Assembly: GCF_024347535.1 (NCBI RefSeq)
Contig: NZ_AP025497.1
Span: 248,001 to 312,000, forward strand
From: Vibrio kanaloae
GTDB lineage: Bacteria; Pseudomonadota; Gammaproteobacteria; Enterobacterales; Vibrionaceae
Length of the DNA: 64,000 bases
Direction of reading: 5' to 3'
Below the pieces are notes generated by a model. The model was not told the origin of the DNA. It saw only the letters and a program-made list of their open reading frames with translations, and made no database searches. A program made the position numbers and the translations under genes. The first letter of the stretch is position 1, and every line of letters starts with the position of its first letter. Positions 38,759 through 48,055 of this stretch are shown piece after piece.

Positions 38759-40474
38759 ATGATTAAAGGAATAAATGAGTCAATGAACAAAGGGTTACAA
38801 GGCTTGATTGTGTCTGTGATGTTGATCTTTAGTGTGCTCAGTCACGCTGAGGACTTACCTAATAAGTTAGAGAATATTGATTTTAGGGTGAACAAAAATA
38901 AAGACGCTGTCCTAATTATCGAACTCGCAACCAGCACGGTTGTGGTGGATGTTCAACGTGCGCAAGAGGGGCTAAGCATAGAGCTGATCAATACTCATGT
39001 TGATGACAACAAACTCCAGCTTCTTGATGTGAAAGATTTCGCTACCTTGGTTGAAGGCGTGGAAGTGTATAAAGAGGCCCCAAGCACTCGGTTGTTAGCG
39101 ACAATCAGCAAGGATTACCAATACGAATACAATCTCAAAGGCCGTTTTATTGAGGTGGTGATCAGTAAGCCTGCTCTAGAAGAAGCGATAACAGAGAAAA
39201 GTATACTCGAGAAAGAGGGTAAGCTGATATCGATTAACTTCCAAGATATTCCAGTGCGAAATGTCCTGCAGCTTATCGCTGACTATAACGACTTTAACTT
39301 AGTCGTGTCTGATTCAGTAACCGGAAACCTAACTTTACGTTTAGATGGTGTGCCTTGGCAGCAAGTTCTAGATATCATCTTACAGGTCAAAGGGTTAGAT
39401 AAGCGGGTAGATGGCAATGTCATCTTGGTGGCGCCAAAAGATGAACTAGACCTTCGAGAGCAGCAAGCGTTAGAGAAGTCGCGTTTAGAAGAGGAATTGG
39501 GTGAGCTTAAGTCGGAAATCATTAAGATTCACTTTGCTAAAGCGACCGACATTGCCGACATGATTGGTGGTGATGGGACGGTGAGCATGTTGTCCGATCG
39601 TGGTTCGATTACTATTGATGAGCGCACCAATTCATTGCTTATTCGTGAACTGGAGGAAAACATTGCCGTGATACGAAGCATTATTGAATCTTTAGATATC
39701 CCTGTGAAGCAAGTTCAGATAGAGGCGCGTATTGTGACTGTTACTGAGGGGAACCTTGATGAACTAGGAGTGCGTTGGGGAGCATCTTCAACAAACGGAA
39801 GCTTCACGGTTGGTGGTTCTATCGAAGGTAACTACCCGTCTATTGCACCTTACGATAGTAATGGAGGGAATAGCGTCATTGATGAGTACCTCAACGTTAA
39901 TTTAGGTGCGACATCTTCAAATGCTTCGAGTATCGCATTTCAGGTTGCTAAACTGGGCTCTGATACTCTGCTCGACCTTGAGTTATCAGCGTTACAACAA
40001 GAGTCAAAAGCTGAAATTATTTCGAGTCCACGTTTGATTACTACCAATAAAAAGCCCGCTTATATTGAGCAAGGTACTGAAATTCCTTATTTAGAGTCAT
40101 CTTCAAGTGGTGCAACGTCAGTCGCATTTAAGAAAGCGGTATTGAGCCTTAAGGTGACGCCGCAGATCACGCCAGACAATCGTTTGGTGTTGGATTTGAG
40201 CGTAACTCAAGATAGGCCCGGACAGGTGGTGAAAACCGGAACTGGAGAGGCTGTTGCAATTGATACCCAGCGTATTGGCACGCAAGTGCTTGTTAATAAT
40301 GGTGAAACAGTTGTTCTTGGTGGGATATTTCAGCACAGTGTGAGTAGCACCGTCGATAAAGTTCCTCTATTGGGAGACCTGCCTGTATTAGGGGCTTTGT
40401 TCCGCAGAAGCTACGAAAATGTAGGGAAAAGTGAGTTGTTGATCTTTGTTACACCGAAAGTTGTGATTCAGTAA
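38759..40474 (+). CDS. pilQ: Type IV pilus secretin PilQ
   Basis: Outer-membrane secretin through which the pilus emerges; required for DNA uptake in competent vibrios. The 571 residues have a signal peptide ending at 'LSHA', one AMIN domain (about 30-130), then N0/N1 domains: 'ISINFQDIPVRNVLQLIADYNDFNLVVSDSVTGNLTLRL' and 'RTNSLLIRELEENIAVIRSIIESLDIP'. The secretin core ends with 'VPLLGDLPVLGALFRR'. It has one AMIN domain, whereas Pseudomonas PilQ has two. The start could also be the ATG at 38783. It is last in pilMNOPQ. Confidence 0.95.
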   Translation: MIKGINESMNKGLQGLIVSVMLIFSVLSHAEDLPNKLENIDFRVNKNKDAVLIIELATSTVVVDVQRAQEGLSIELINTHVDDNKLQLLDVKDFATLVEGVEVYKEAPSTRLLATISKDYQYEYNLKGRFIEVVISKPALEEAITEKSILEKEGKLISINFQDIPVRNVLQLIADYNDFNLVVSDSVTGNLTLRLDGVPWQQVLDIILQVKGLDKRVDGNVILVAPKDELDLREQQALEKSRLEEELGELKSEIIKIHFAKATDIADMIGGDGTVSMLSDRGSITIDERTNSLLIRELEENIAVIRSIIESLDIPVKQVQIEARIVTVTEGNLDELGVRWGASSTNGSFTVGGSIEGNYPSIAPYDSNGGNSVIDEYLNVNLGATSSNASSIAFQVAKLGSDTLLDLELSALQQESKAEIISSPRLITTNKKPAYIEQGTEIPYLESSSSGATSVAFKKAVLSLKVTPQITPDNRLVLDLSVTQDRPGQVVKTGTGEAVAIDTQRIGTQVLVNNGETVVLGGIFQHSVSSTVDKVPLLGDLPVLGALFRRSYENVGKSELLIFVTPKVVIQ

Positions 40475-40506
40475 TGAACAATTAGATTAAAAATAAAGTT
40501 GCATTA

Positions 40507-40569
40507 GTGGCACCTAACCTTGATAATTTCGGGTCTTATCACGAATTATCTGTGAGGAATCGGTGCCAC
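40507..40569. ncRNA. 63-nt structured element between pilQ and aroK
   Basis: Nested stems: outer GTGGCACC (40507-40514) / GGTGCCAC (40562-40569), middle CCT / AGG, and inner GATAATT (40522-40528) / AATTATC (40544-40550), extendable by two pairs past a bulge. It is followed by GGGCCTTTTAATTT. It could end pilQ transcription or be a leader element of aroK; no known family recognised. Confidence 0.45.
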
Positions 40570-40650
40570 GGGCCTTTTAATTTCAGTACTTGTACTGACC
40601 TACCTTGTGGCGATGTCATTGAATTAACGTTGTAAATTACTGCTAAAAAC

Positions 40651-41169
40651 ATGGCTGAGAAACGCAATATTTTTCTTGTTGGCCCAATGGGCGCCGGCAA
40701 AAGTACAATTGGTAGACACCTAGCTTCCCAACTTCATATGGAGTTTTTAGACTCCGACACTGTGATCGAAGAGCGCACTGGCGCAGACATCGCATGGGTT
40801 TTTGATGTTGAGGGCGAAGAAGGTTTCCGTAAACGCGAAGAATCTGTAATCAACGACCTGACAGAAGAGCAAGGAATTGTTCTTGCGACAGGCGGTGGTT
40901 CAGTGCTGAGCAAAGAAAACCGTAACCGTCTATCTGCACGAGGCATTGTTGTATACCTAGAGACAACAATTGAAAAGCAACTTGCTCGCACTAACCGCGA
41001 CAAGAAACGCCCTCTACTTCAAACAGACAACCCGCGAGATGTACTAGAAGATCTAGCCGTATCTCGCAACGCACTATACGAAGAAGTGGCGGACTACACA
41101 GTTCGTACTGACGACCAAAGTGCAAAAGTGGTAGCCAACCAGATCGTAAAAATGCTAGAAGAACGTTAA
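40651..41169 (+). CDS. aroK: Shikimate kinase I AroK
   Basis: Phosphorylates shikimate in aromatic amino acid synthesis. The 172 residues (E. coli 173) begin [19 protein letters not shown] with Walker [10 protein letters not shown] at 11-19. Shikimate-binding D-x-D ('[11 protein letters not shown]'), '[10 protein letters not shown]' and 'LATGGGSVL' are present, plus the LID region '[12 protein letters not shown]'. It opens the aroK-aroB-damX-dam-rpe-gph-trpS series; aroB follows at 25 bp. No clear SD precedes the ATG (GCTAAAAAC); a structured element lies 82 bp upstream. Confidence 0.96.
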   Translation: MAEKRNIFLVGPMGAGKSTIGRHLASQLHMEFLDSDTVIEERTGADIAWVFDVEGEEGFRKREESVINDLTEEQGIVLATGGGSVLSKENRNRLSARGIVVYLETTIEKQLARTNRDKKRPLLQTDNPRDVLEDLAVSRNALYEEVADYTVRTDDQSAKVVANQIVKMLEER

Positions 41170-41194
41170 GTTCATTTTTTTGGAGAGCAAACCC

Positions 41195-42283
41195 ATGGAA
41201 CGGATTACGGTCAATCTAGCTGAGCGTAGCTACCCTATCTCTATTGGCGCCGGGTTATTTGAAGACCCGGCGTACCTTTCTTTTTTATCAGGCAAACAGA
41301 AAGTTGTTGTTATCAGTAATGTGACAGTAGCGCCTCTTTATGCCGATAAAATTTTATCGCTATTGGATCAAGTAGGCTGTCAAACTTCTCTTTTAGAGTT
41401 GCCAGATGGTGAACAGCACAAAACTCTTGAAACGTTCAATTCAGTGATGAGCTACATGCTTGAAGGAAATTACAGCCGTGATGTGGTGGTGATTGCTTTA
41501 GGTGGTGGAGTTATCGGTGATTTGGTCGGTTTTGCTGCTTCTTGTTACCAGCGCGGTATTGATTTCATTCAAATTCCAACGACACTTCTTTCTCAAGTGG
41601 ACTCTTCTGTAGGTGGTAAAACCGCAGTAAACCATCCCCTTGGTAAGAATATGATCGGCGCTTTCTATCAACCAAAATCTGTCATCATCGATACTAACTG
41701 TTTATCTACGCTTCCAGAGCGTGAATTTGCTGCGGGTATTGCTGAGGTGATCAAATACGGCATCATTTACGATGAAGCCTTCTTTGATTGGTTGGAACAG
41801 AATTTAGAGAAACTTTATCAACTTGATGAAGAGGCACTGATTACCGCAATTGCTCGTTGTTGTGCAATTAAGGCTGAAGTGGTGGCTATAGATGAAAAAG
41901 AGTCAGGAATCAGAGCGTTATTGAACCTAGGTCATACATTTGGTCATGCGATCGAAGCAGAACTAGGCTATGGTAATTGGCTACATGGTGAAGCTGTGTC
42001 GTCAGGGACTGTAATGGCAGCGAAAACTGCTCAATTACAGGGACTGATCTCTCAGCAGCAACTTGAGCGAATTATTTCTATACTCAAGAATGCGAAACTG
42101 CCAATCCATACGCCAGAAAGCATGTCTTTTGAAGACTTTATGAAACACATGATGCGCGATAAAAAAGTACTGTCTGGTCAGTTACGTTTGGTATTGCCAA
42201 CAAGTATTGGTGCTGCTGAAGTGGTCGCTGATGTGCCTCAAGATATCATCAAACAAGCGATCGACTTCTGCCGTACCCTTTAA
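41195..42283 (+). CDS. aroB: 3-dehydroquinate synthase AroB
   Basis: NAD- and metal-dependent cyclisation of DAHP to 3-dehydroquinate. I start at the ATG at 41195 ([18 protein letters not shown]) with GGAG 9 nt upstream; the TTG five codons earlier includes the SD itself. The 362 residues equal E. coli AroB. NAD-binding '[16 protein letters not shown]', '[21 protein letters not shown]' and the metal ligands in '[12 protein letters not shown]' and '[13 protein letters not shown]' are visible. Downstream, two stem-loops separate it from damX. Confidence 0.96.
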   Translation: MERITVNLAERSYPISIGAGLFEDPAYLSFLSGKQKVVVISNVTVAPLYADKILSLLDQVGCQTSLLELPDGEQHKTLETFNSVMSYMLEGNYSRDVVVIALGGGVIGDLVGFAASCYQRGIDFIQIPTTLLSQVDSSVGGKTAVNHPLGKNMIGAFYQPKSVIIDTNCLSTLPEREFAAGIAEVIKYGIIYDEAFFDWLEQNLEKLYQLDEEALITAIARCCAIKAEVVAIDEKESGIRALLNLGHTFGHAIEAELGYGNWLHGEAVSSGTVMAAKTAQLQGLISQQQLERIISILKNAKLPIHTPESMSFEDFMKHMMRDKKVLSGQLRLVLPTSIGAAEVVADVPQDIIKQAIDFCRTL

Positions 42284-42296
42284 ATTTTGTTGTGAG

Positions 42297-42351
42297 GTTG
42301 CCTAGCGAAACTCTAGGCAACTGAAGCGTTTTACTGATCGATCTTATCAGT
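42297..42351 (+). other. Two tandem hairpins between aroB and damX
   Basis: GTTGCCTAG / CTAGGCAAC (9 bp, 42297-42321) is followed by GAAGCGTTTT. ACTGAT / ATCAGT (42333-42351) comes next, adjoining the damX SD AGGGA. The first could act as a partial terminator, the second could mask the ribosome binding site. Confidence 0.55.
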
Positions 42352-42362
42352 AGGGATCCCCA

Positions 42363-43868
42363 ATGAGTTTGGCTCATGAATTAAGAGTATTAGAGTTAGA
42401 GTCTCAAGTTGAGCTGCTAGAGCGCTTACAGCTTTTGACTAACTTTGGCTCAAATCTTGTAACGGTCGCTGGCAAAGCTGGTTCTGGCCGCTCTTGGTTG
42501 GCTCAGCGTTATCTTGAAGCATGGTCAACAGAAAGAAATCAGTGTTTACTACTTTGTCATCCAAGCCAAGACGATCAACAACGCCGCGCACTTATTCTTA
42601 GCCAAATTGTTTCTGACCCCCTGTTTAATCAACATGATTCTTTATCTGATAGCCTAACAAGGCTACTGGATGGAGAGCCGTGTCATGTGGTTATCGTTGT
42701 TGATGATGCGCACCGTCTCTCTGAGCTATTGGTATCCGAATTATGGATGTTGGTACTGGAAGCTCAATCAAACCCTCAGTGGACGATCAATATCGTTCTC
42801 TTCTCGGAAACGGGTCATCTAGACACTCTATTAACACGTCTGAGTTACGGCCAACAACACAAGCCTATCGATCTCGAGATCGATGATCTTTCACAACCAG
42901 AAGCTGAACATTTTTTTGAATCACTGGTGATTCGATATGTTGATGATGAGTCTGAAACTCGCGTGCGACGTGCGTTTAGTAAAGCGCGACCTCTGCCCGG
43001 AGAGTTAATGGCTTTAGGAGAATTGAAAGTGGAAAAAAGGATTATTATTCGCTCAATCATTGGTTCACCGATCAATATCGCGATTGTGGTGGCCTTGTTG
43101 CTGTTGTTAATTGGTGGCGGTTATTGGTGGATGTTCAGTCAGCCAACACCAGACGATAAAGCGCAATCTCTAATTGCACCGATTGAACAGACGGCTATTC
43201 CAACCTTTGAAGTGGAAAGCGGCACTGAACAAACCGGCGTCAATGAAGCTGTTGACTCTGAAACAACAACCGACATGAGTTACCAAGGCGCAGATGATGA
43301 CAGCTCTTCTCTGCCACCGAGTGTCGTTGAAGACACCGCCAGTGTTGGAGAGGCCGAGCAAGATCAGCAGCGCGTTGTGATCACCTCTGACGTGGTTGAT
43401 GCTTTGCTGGATGACAAAGCTGAGAGTGCCGATACCAGTGCGCTTGATGAAAATACCGATGCTGCTGTGAGTTCGCAGTCTGATTCAGTAGAAGCCGAGT
43501 CACAGTCGACAGCCGATGAAGAATCAGAACGAACTGACTCAACACCGCCGGCTAAAAAGATCACCTTCTCTTTTGCTCGTGAAGAGTTACAAGCTATCTC
43601 GCCACGAGCATATACTCTGCAGTTGAGCGCGATGACCTCACTGGAAGATGTACAATCTTTCATTGAGGAGTATGACCTTGAGAACAAGGTTCGTATCTAC
43701 CCAACACTTCGCAACGACACCAAGTGGTTTATCATCACTTATCAAGATTACCCAACAATTCAACTGGCACGAGACGCGGTAAGCCTGTTATCAAAACCAC
43801 TTCAGCAGTTAGAACCTTGGGCAAAATCGATGAATCAAGTGCATCGAGAAATAGAACGTGCGAAATAA
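42363..43868 (+). CDS. damX: Cell division protein DamX (AAA domain plus SPOR domain)
   Basis: Septal-ring protein. The 501 residues have an ExeA-like P-loop domain at the cytoplasmic N-terminus (Walker A-like GKAGSGRS at 37-44, 'VVIVVDDAHRLSELL' near 108-122) and a membrane helix at about 237-257. A long acidic, low-complexity periplasmic linker (about 260-400) precedes a C-terminal SPOR domain (about 410-495, 'AYTLQLSAMTSLEDVQSFI') that binds denuded septal glycan. The position between aroB and dam is the enterobacterial arrangement. The linker is rich in Glu/Asp/Ser and likely disordered. Confidence 0.93.
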   Translation: MSLAHELRVLELESQVELLERLQLLTNFGSNLVTVAGKAGSGRSWLAQRYLEAWSTERNQCLLLCHPSQDDQQRRALILSQIVSDPLFNQHDSLSDSLTRLLDGEPCHVVIVVDDAHRLSELLVSELWMLVLEAQSNPQWTINIVLFSETGHLDTLLTRLSYGQQHKPIDLEIDDLSQPEAEHFFESLVIRYVDDESETRVRRAFSKARPLPGELMALGELKVEKRIIIRSIIGSPINIAIVVALLLLLIGGGYWWMFSQPTPDDKAQSLIAPIEQTAIPTFEVESGTEQTGVNEAVDSETTTDMSYQGADDDSSSLPPSVVEDTASVGEAEQDQQRVVITSDVVDALLDDKAESADTSALDENTDAAVSSQSDSVEAESQSTADEESERTDSTPPAKKITFSFAREELQAISPRAYTLQLSAMTSLEDVQSFIEEYDLENKVRIYPTLRNDTKWFIITYQDYPTIQLARDAVSLLSKPLQQLEPWAKSMNQVHREIERAK

Positions 43869-43937
43869 CCCTGAGCTTGGCCTCAAAATATGTTACATTC
43901 CGCAGCCTTATTTTTGAGTTGATAGATAGAGCAGTAA

Positions 43938-44783
43938 ATGAAAAAGCAGCGTGCCTTTCTAAAATGGGCTGGTGGTAAATATGGCCTAGTTGAAGACATC
44001 CAACGTCACCTGCCACCTGCTCGTAAATTGGTAGAACCGTTTGTCGGTGCTGGCTCAGTGTTTTTGAATACTGACTTTGAACAGTACCTATTGGCAGATA
44101 TCAATCCCGATCTTATCAACCTATATAACCTTCTTAAAACGGATCCTGAAACCTACATCACTGAAGCGAAGCGTTGGTTCTGCCCTGAGAACAACCGTAA
44201 AGAAGCCTTCCTAGATATTCGAGCTGAGTTCAATGGTACAGATAACGTCATGTATCGCTCGTTGGCTTTCTTGTATATGAACCGATTTGGCTTTAATGGC
44301 CTATGTCGTTACAACAAGAAGGGCGGTTTTAACGTTCCGTTTGGTTCTTACAAAAAACCTTACTTCCCAGAAGCTGAGTTGGAGTTTTTTGCCGAGAAAG
44401 CGAAAAAAGCCACCTTCGTCTGTGAGGGATACCATGAAACCTTTAGCCGCGCCCGTAAAGGCTGTGTGGTTTACTGTGATCCTCCATACGCACCGCTGTC
44501 GAATACGGCTAACTTTACCTCTTACGCAGGTAATGGCTTTAGCTTAGATGATCAAGCTGCGCTGGCGGATGTTGCTGAAAAAGCAGCGATGGAACGCGGT
44601 ATTCCTGTTTTGATTTCAAATCACGATACGACATTAACGCGTCGCTTATATCATGGTGCGGAATTGAATGTGGTGAAGGTGAAGCGCACTATCAGCCGTA
44701 ACGGCGCTGGACGTAATAAAGTGGATGAGTTACTGGCGCTTTTCCATAAAGAGAAAAACAAGCAACACGCATCAGCGGAATAG
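43938..44783 (+). CDS. dam: DNA adenine methyltransferase Dam (GATC)
   Basis: Methylates adenine in GATC, setting strand identity for mismatch repair and SeqA-controlled initiation; essential in V. cholerae. The 281 residues (E. coli 278) start KQRAFLKWAGGKYGLVEDI (SAM motif), with FVGAGSVF at 35-42 and the catalytic DPPY at 181-184. 'MNRFGFNGLCRYNKKGGFNVPFG' and 'RTISRNGAGRNKVDELLA' are also characteristic. It is 69 bp downstream of damX and 203 bp upstream of rpe. Confidence 0.97.
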   Translation: MKKQRAFLKWAGGKYGLVEDIQRHLPPARKLVEPFVGAGSVFLNTDFEQYLLADINPDLINLYNLLKTDPETYITEAKRWFCPENNRKEAFLDIRAEFNGTDNVMYRSLAFLYMNRFGFNGLCRYNKKGGFNVPFGSYKKPYFPEAELEFFAEKAKKATFVCEGYHETFSRARKGCVVYCDPPYAPLSNTANFTSYAGNGFSLDDQAALADVAEKAAMERGIPVLISNHDTTLTRRLYHGAELNVVKVKRTISRNGAGRNKVDELLALFHKEKNKQHASAE

Positions 44784-44986
44784 TACTCGTCAGAATAACC
44801 TCCAAACTCATTAAATTGAGTGACCAACGGATACTTTCTTAAACTAATCTTTCGAACTGCTAGGATCTGCTTAGGGGCTTAGGTAGAATTGCACACCAAA
44901 TAGTCTTGGGCTGAGTCTTGTATTTGTGTATGAGATATCACCAAGGCGGTGACATTCGCAATTTACTCACTCTTAAGAGGTTTGGT

Positions 44987-45661
44987 ATGAAAGATTTTCT
45001 AATCGCTCCATCGATTTTGTCTGCAGATTTTGCTCGTCTTGGTGAAGATGTAGAAAAAGTACTCGCAGCGGGTGCTGATGTTGTGCACTTTGATGTGATG
45101 GACAACCATTACGTACCTAACCTGACTTTTGGCGCGCCTATCTGTAAAGCGCTGCGCGACTACGGTATTACCGCTCCGATCGATGTTCACCTAATGGTTA
45201 AGCCAGTGGACAGTATCGTGCCTGAGTTTGCGAAAGCTGGCGCATCAATGATTACTTTTCACGTTGAAGCATCAGAGCACGTCGATCGTACTCTACAGCT
45301 AATCAAAGAACACGGCTGTAAAGCAGGTGTGGTTCTTAACCCAGCAACACCACTGTCTTGCCTAGATTACATCATGGACAAAGTAGACATGATTCTACTA
45401 ATGTCTGTGAACCCTGGCTTCGGCGGTCAATCTTTCATTCCTCATACTCTTGATAAGCTGCGTGCTGTACGTAAGCTGATTGATGACTCAGGCCGTGATA
45501 TTCGCCTTGAGATTGATGGCGGCGTGAAGGTTGATAACATCCGTGAAATTGCAGAAGCGGGCGCAGATATGTTCGTTGCTGGTTCGGCTATCTTCAATCA
45601 ACCGGATTACAAAGAAGTGATTGATGAGATACGTGCAGAGCTTGCAAAAGTTAACGCATAA
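44987..45661 (+). CDS. rpe: Ribulose-phosphate 3-epimerase
   Basis: Interconverts ribulose-5-phosphate and xylulose-5-phosphate in the pentose phosphate pathway. The true start is the ATG at 44987 ([20 protein letters not shown]), preceded by AAGAGG; the open frame begins 23 codons earlier. The 224 residues contain both family signatures: '[22 protein letters not shown]' with metal-binding His/Asp, and '[14 protein letters not shown]', plus '[11 protein letters not shown]'. A terminator-like hairpin at 45707-45731 separates it from gph, unlike a simple continuous operon. Confidence 0.97.
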   Translation: MKDFLIAPSILSADFARLGEDVEKVLAAGADVVHFDVMDNHYVPNLTFGAPICKALRDYGITAPIDVHLMVKPVDSIVPEFAKAGASMITFHVEASEHVDRTLQLIKEHGCKAGVVLNPATPLSCLDYIMDKVDMILLMSVNPGFGGQSFIPHTLDKLRAVRKLIDDSGRDIRLEIDGGVKVDNIREIAEAGADMFVAGSAIFNQPDYKEVIDEIRAELAKVNA

Positions 45662-45706
45662 AAGTAGAACTAGAGTCAGTTGACCTAAACTAGAAAAATT
45701 TAGATT

Positions 45707-45731
45707 AAGGGGCTCATTGGCCCCTTTTTTA
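45707..45731 (+). terminator. Terminator between rpe and gph
   Basis: AAGGGGC / GCCCCTT (7 bp) around TCATTG, followed by TTTTT. Confidence 0.85.
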
Positions 45732-45780
45732 CGTCTTATCGCTCAACACATAAGACGAATATAATTAATAGGAAAGTAAG

Positions 45781-46467
45781 ATGTCATTAAGTTCAATAAA
45801 ACTGATCGCCTTTGATTTGGATGGAACCTTGTTAGACAGCGTGCCTGATTTGGCGGTTGCGGCTGACCAAGCTTGTCAGGAACTGGGTTTCTCTTCAGTG
45901 AGCGAAGAACAAGTTCGCGATTATGTAGGCAATGGTGCTGACGTGCTTATCGGACGCTCACTCAGCCGCAACCTAACTGTTGACCCAAGTCTAGCGCCTG
46001 ATCTGTTAAAGAAAGCGCGCATCCTGTTTGATGATTTCTACGAGCAGGGCGGCCATAAGCTCAGCCACCTTTACCCGTCAGTAAAAGAGACGCTGGTTGA
46101 ACTGCATAAAGCGGGCTTCACCATGGCACTTGTGACCAACAAGCCGTCGAAATTTGTACCCGACGTTCTGGCGCAACACGGTATTGATAAGTACTTTGTT
46201 GATGTGTTGGGCGGCGACTCTTTCCCAGAGAAAAAGCCGAACCCTGTGGCGCTGAACTGGTTGCTAGAAAAGCACAATGTGAAGGCAGAAGAGGTGCTGA
46301 TGGTTGGCGATTCAAGTAACGACATCAAAGCCGCTAAGAATGCAGGCTGTCACTCGTTTGGTCTGACTTACGGCTACAACCACGGTGAGCCAATTTCAGC
46401 ATCAAACCCTGACTATGTCGCAGGCAACATTGCGCAATTACTAGATGTCGTTCTAGTTTCAGCATAA
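45781..46467 (+). CDS. gph: Phosphoglycolate phosphatase Gph
   Basis: HAD-superfamily hydrolase removing phosphate from 2-phosphoglycolate, a DNA-repair by-product. The 228 residues show HAD motif I 'AFDLDGTLLDS' (nucleophile Asp), motif II 'VTNKPSKF', motif III 'GGDSFPEKKPNPVALNWLL' and motif IV 'MVGDSSNDIKAAKNAGC', with a helical cap between. SD AGGAAAG precedes the ATG. It sits between rpe and trpS, with hairpin terminators on both sides. Confidence 0.95.
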   Translation: MSLSSIKLIAFDLDGTLLDSVPDLAVAADQACQELGFSSVSEEQVRDYVGNGADVLIGRSLSRNLTVDPSLAPDLLKKARILFDDFYEQGGHKLSHLYPSVKETLVELHKAGFTMALVTNKPSKFVPDVLAQHGIDKYFVDVLGGDSFPEKKPNPVALNWLLEKHNVKAEEVLMVGDSSNDIKAAKNAGCHSFGLTYGYNHGEPISASNPDYVAGNIAQLLDVVLVSA

Positions 46468-46525
46468 AGCGGACAAAAGTTAACGAACCTACTAGCAAAA
46501 TACTTGTCAATGAGTACACTGGATG

Positions 46526-46555
46526 AGCCGCGTAGAAAGAGCTACGCGGCTTTTC
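46526..46555 (+). terminator. Terminator after gph
   Basis: A perfect 10-bp stem AGCCGCGTAG / CTACGCGGCT with a 6-nt loop, then TTTTCTAT. Confidence 0.87.
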
Positions 46556-46562
46556 TATATTT

Positions 46563-46638
46563 AAGTTAAGAAGCTAGGCGAACAAGCGAAGTTAACAAAC
46601 TAAGTTAACAAGCGAAGTGAAAAACCAAGCGAACAAGC
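46563..46638 (+). repeat. Six tandem 12-13 bp imperfect repeats in the trpS leader
   Basis: Units are AAGTTAAGAAGCT, AGGCGAACAAGCG, AAGTTAACAAACT, AAGTTAACAAGCG, AAGTGAAAAACC and AAGCGAACAAGC, running directly into the trpS SD AAAGGA. The array is purine-rich and C/T-poor. Confidence 0.85.
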
Positions 46639-46653
46639 AAAGGAATTAAAACC

Positions 46654-47670
46654 ATGAGCAAGCCCATCGTATTGAGTGGTGTTCAACCATCTGGTGAACT
46701 AAGTATCGGTAACTACTTGGGTGCTCTACGTCAATGGCAACAGATGCAAGATGATTACGATTGCCAATACTGTGTTGTAGACCTTCACGCAATTACGGTT
46801 CGCCAAGACCCGAAAGCACTGCATGAAGCGACTCTAGACGCACTAGCAATCTGTCTTGCTGTCGGTGTTGATCCAAAGAAGAGCACGCTATTTGTTCAGT
46901 CACACGTACCAGAGCATGCTCAACTTGGTTGGCTTCTTAACTGTTACACACAAATGGGTGAACTGAGCCGTATGACTCAGTTTAAAGATAAGTCTGCGCG
47001 TCACTCGAACGACGTAAACGTAGGCCTATACGACTACCCAGTGTTGATGGCTGCAGACATCCTGCTTTACGGTGCTCACCAAGTACCTGTAGGTAGCGAC
47101 CAGAAACAACACTTAGAGCTAGCGCGTGATATCGCAACTCGTTTTAACAACATCTACGGTCCTGAAACGCCAATCTTCCAAGTACCAGAACCTTACATTC
47201 CAACAGTGAATGCACGTGTAATGAGCTTGCAAGATGCGACGAAGAAGATGTCTAAGTCAGACGACAACCGTAAGAACGTCATTACTCTGCTAGAAGAGCC
47301 TAAGTCGATCATCAAGAAGATCAACAAAGCGCAAACCGATGCAGAAACACCACCACGTATTGCTCACGATTGGGAAAACAAAGCGGGTATTTCTAACCTA
47401 ATGGGCTTGTACTCTGCAGCGACGGGTAAAACGTTCGCAGAGATCGAAGCGCAATACCAAGGCGTTGAAATGTACGGTCCATTTAAGAAAGATGTAGGTG
47501 CTGCATTGGTTGAGATGCTTGAGCCGATTCAATCTGAATACCACCGTATCCGTGCTGATCGTGCGTACATGGACGCAGTAATGAAAGCGGGGGCTGAAAA
47601 AGCGTCTGAGCGTGCTTCTGTGACACTGAAAAAAGCGTACGCAGCAGTTGGCTTTGTTACTCGCCCATAG
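46654..47670 (+). CDS. trpS: Tryptophan-tRNA ligase
   Basis: Charges tRNA-Trp. The 338 residues (E. coli 334) begin [25 protein letters not shown], containing the HIGH-equivalent (SIGN), and carry the KMSKS loop as 'KKMSKSDDN' near 195-203. The dimer-type class Ic fold is supported by '[32 protein letters not shown]'. SD AAAGGA sits 9 nt upstream. The leader is an unusual repeat array following a terminator, so trpS probably has its own promoter or depends on read-through from gph. Confidence 0.97.
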   Translation: MSKPIVLSGVQPSGELSIGNYLGALRQWQQMQDDYDCQYCVVDLHAITVRQDPKALHEATLDALAICLAVGVDPKKSTLFVQSHVPEHAQLGWLLNCYTQMGELSRMTQFKDKSARHSNDVNVGLYDYPVLMAADILLYGAHQVPVGSDQKQHLELARDIATRFNNIYGPETPIFQVPEPYIPTVNARVMSLQDATKKMSKSDDNRKNVITLLEEPKSIIKKINKAQTDAETPPRIAHDWENKAGISNLMGLYSAATGKTFAEIEAQYQGVEMYGPFKKDVGAALVEMLEPIQSEYHRIRADRAYMDAVMKAGAEKASERASVTLKKAYAAVGFVTRP

Positions 47671-47701
47671 GGTGAACTAAAACAACTTGCTTGAGAATTT
47701 G

Positions 47702-47737
47702 AGCCCAAAGTAGCTTTTGTTTACTTTGGGCTTTTTA
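47702..47737 (+). terminator. Terminator of trpS
   Basis: AGCCCAAAGTA / TACTTTGGGCT (11 bp, perfect) with a 9-nt loop, followed by TTTT. Confidence 0.9.
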
Positions 47738-48055
47738 ATGCCCATTCTATTTACCTTCCCCGAAAACCTCTTGTTTGAACTGATAATTTACGCAGTGTTT
47801 TGCTAGCATACCCGTGGCTTTAATGCTGTGCAGATGATCTTATTCAGCACTCTCAATTTTTATAAAATTAGGCTTGTTTCTATTTGTGTTGGAAATATAT
47901 AACGTGCCAAACAATTGATGATTCCAAAGTGATAAGTTCCTCATTTTCTTGCCAACTGACTTATTCCTTTCATAAATAAACCTGATAGTTACCACAAAAT
48001 ACATGACTGCCCATAGACGGCAGTGACGATAACTCAATGAACTCAGGTGAAACGG
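47738..48055. other. trpS-xds intergenic region
   Basis: About 320 bp without a convincing gene. A short hairpin ACTGCC / GGCAGT (48006-48024) precedes the xds ribosome binding site. A minus-strand frame here begins with TTG, has no SD and matches nothing I know. Confidence 0.45.

Noticed and set aside
46563..46638. trpS leader repeats as a Trp attenuator or T-box
   Set aside because: There is no Trp-codon cluster, no leader peptide and no T-box-like structure; T-boxes are also not expected in gammaproteobacteria.
47840..48037. 65-codon minus-strand frame in the trpS-xds gap
   Set aside because: It begins at a TTG without a Shine-Dalgarno sequence, and its composition gives no domain or recognisable motif.
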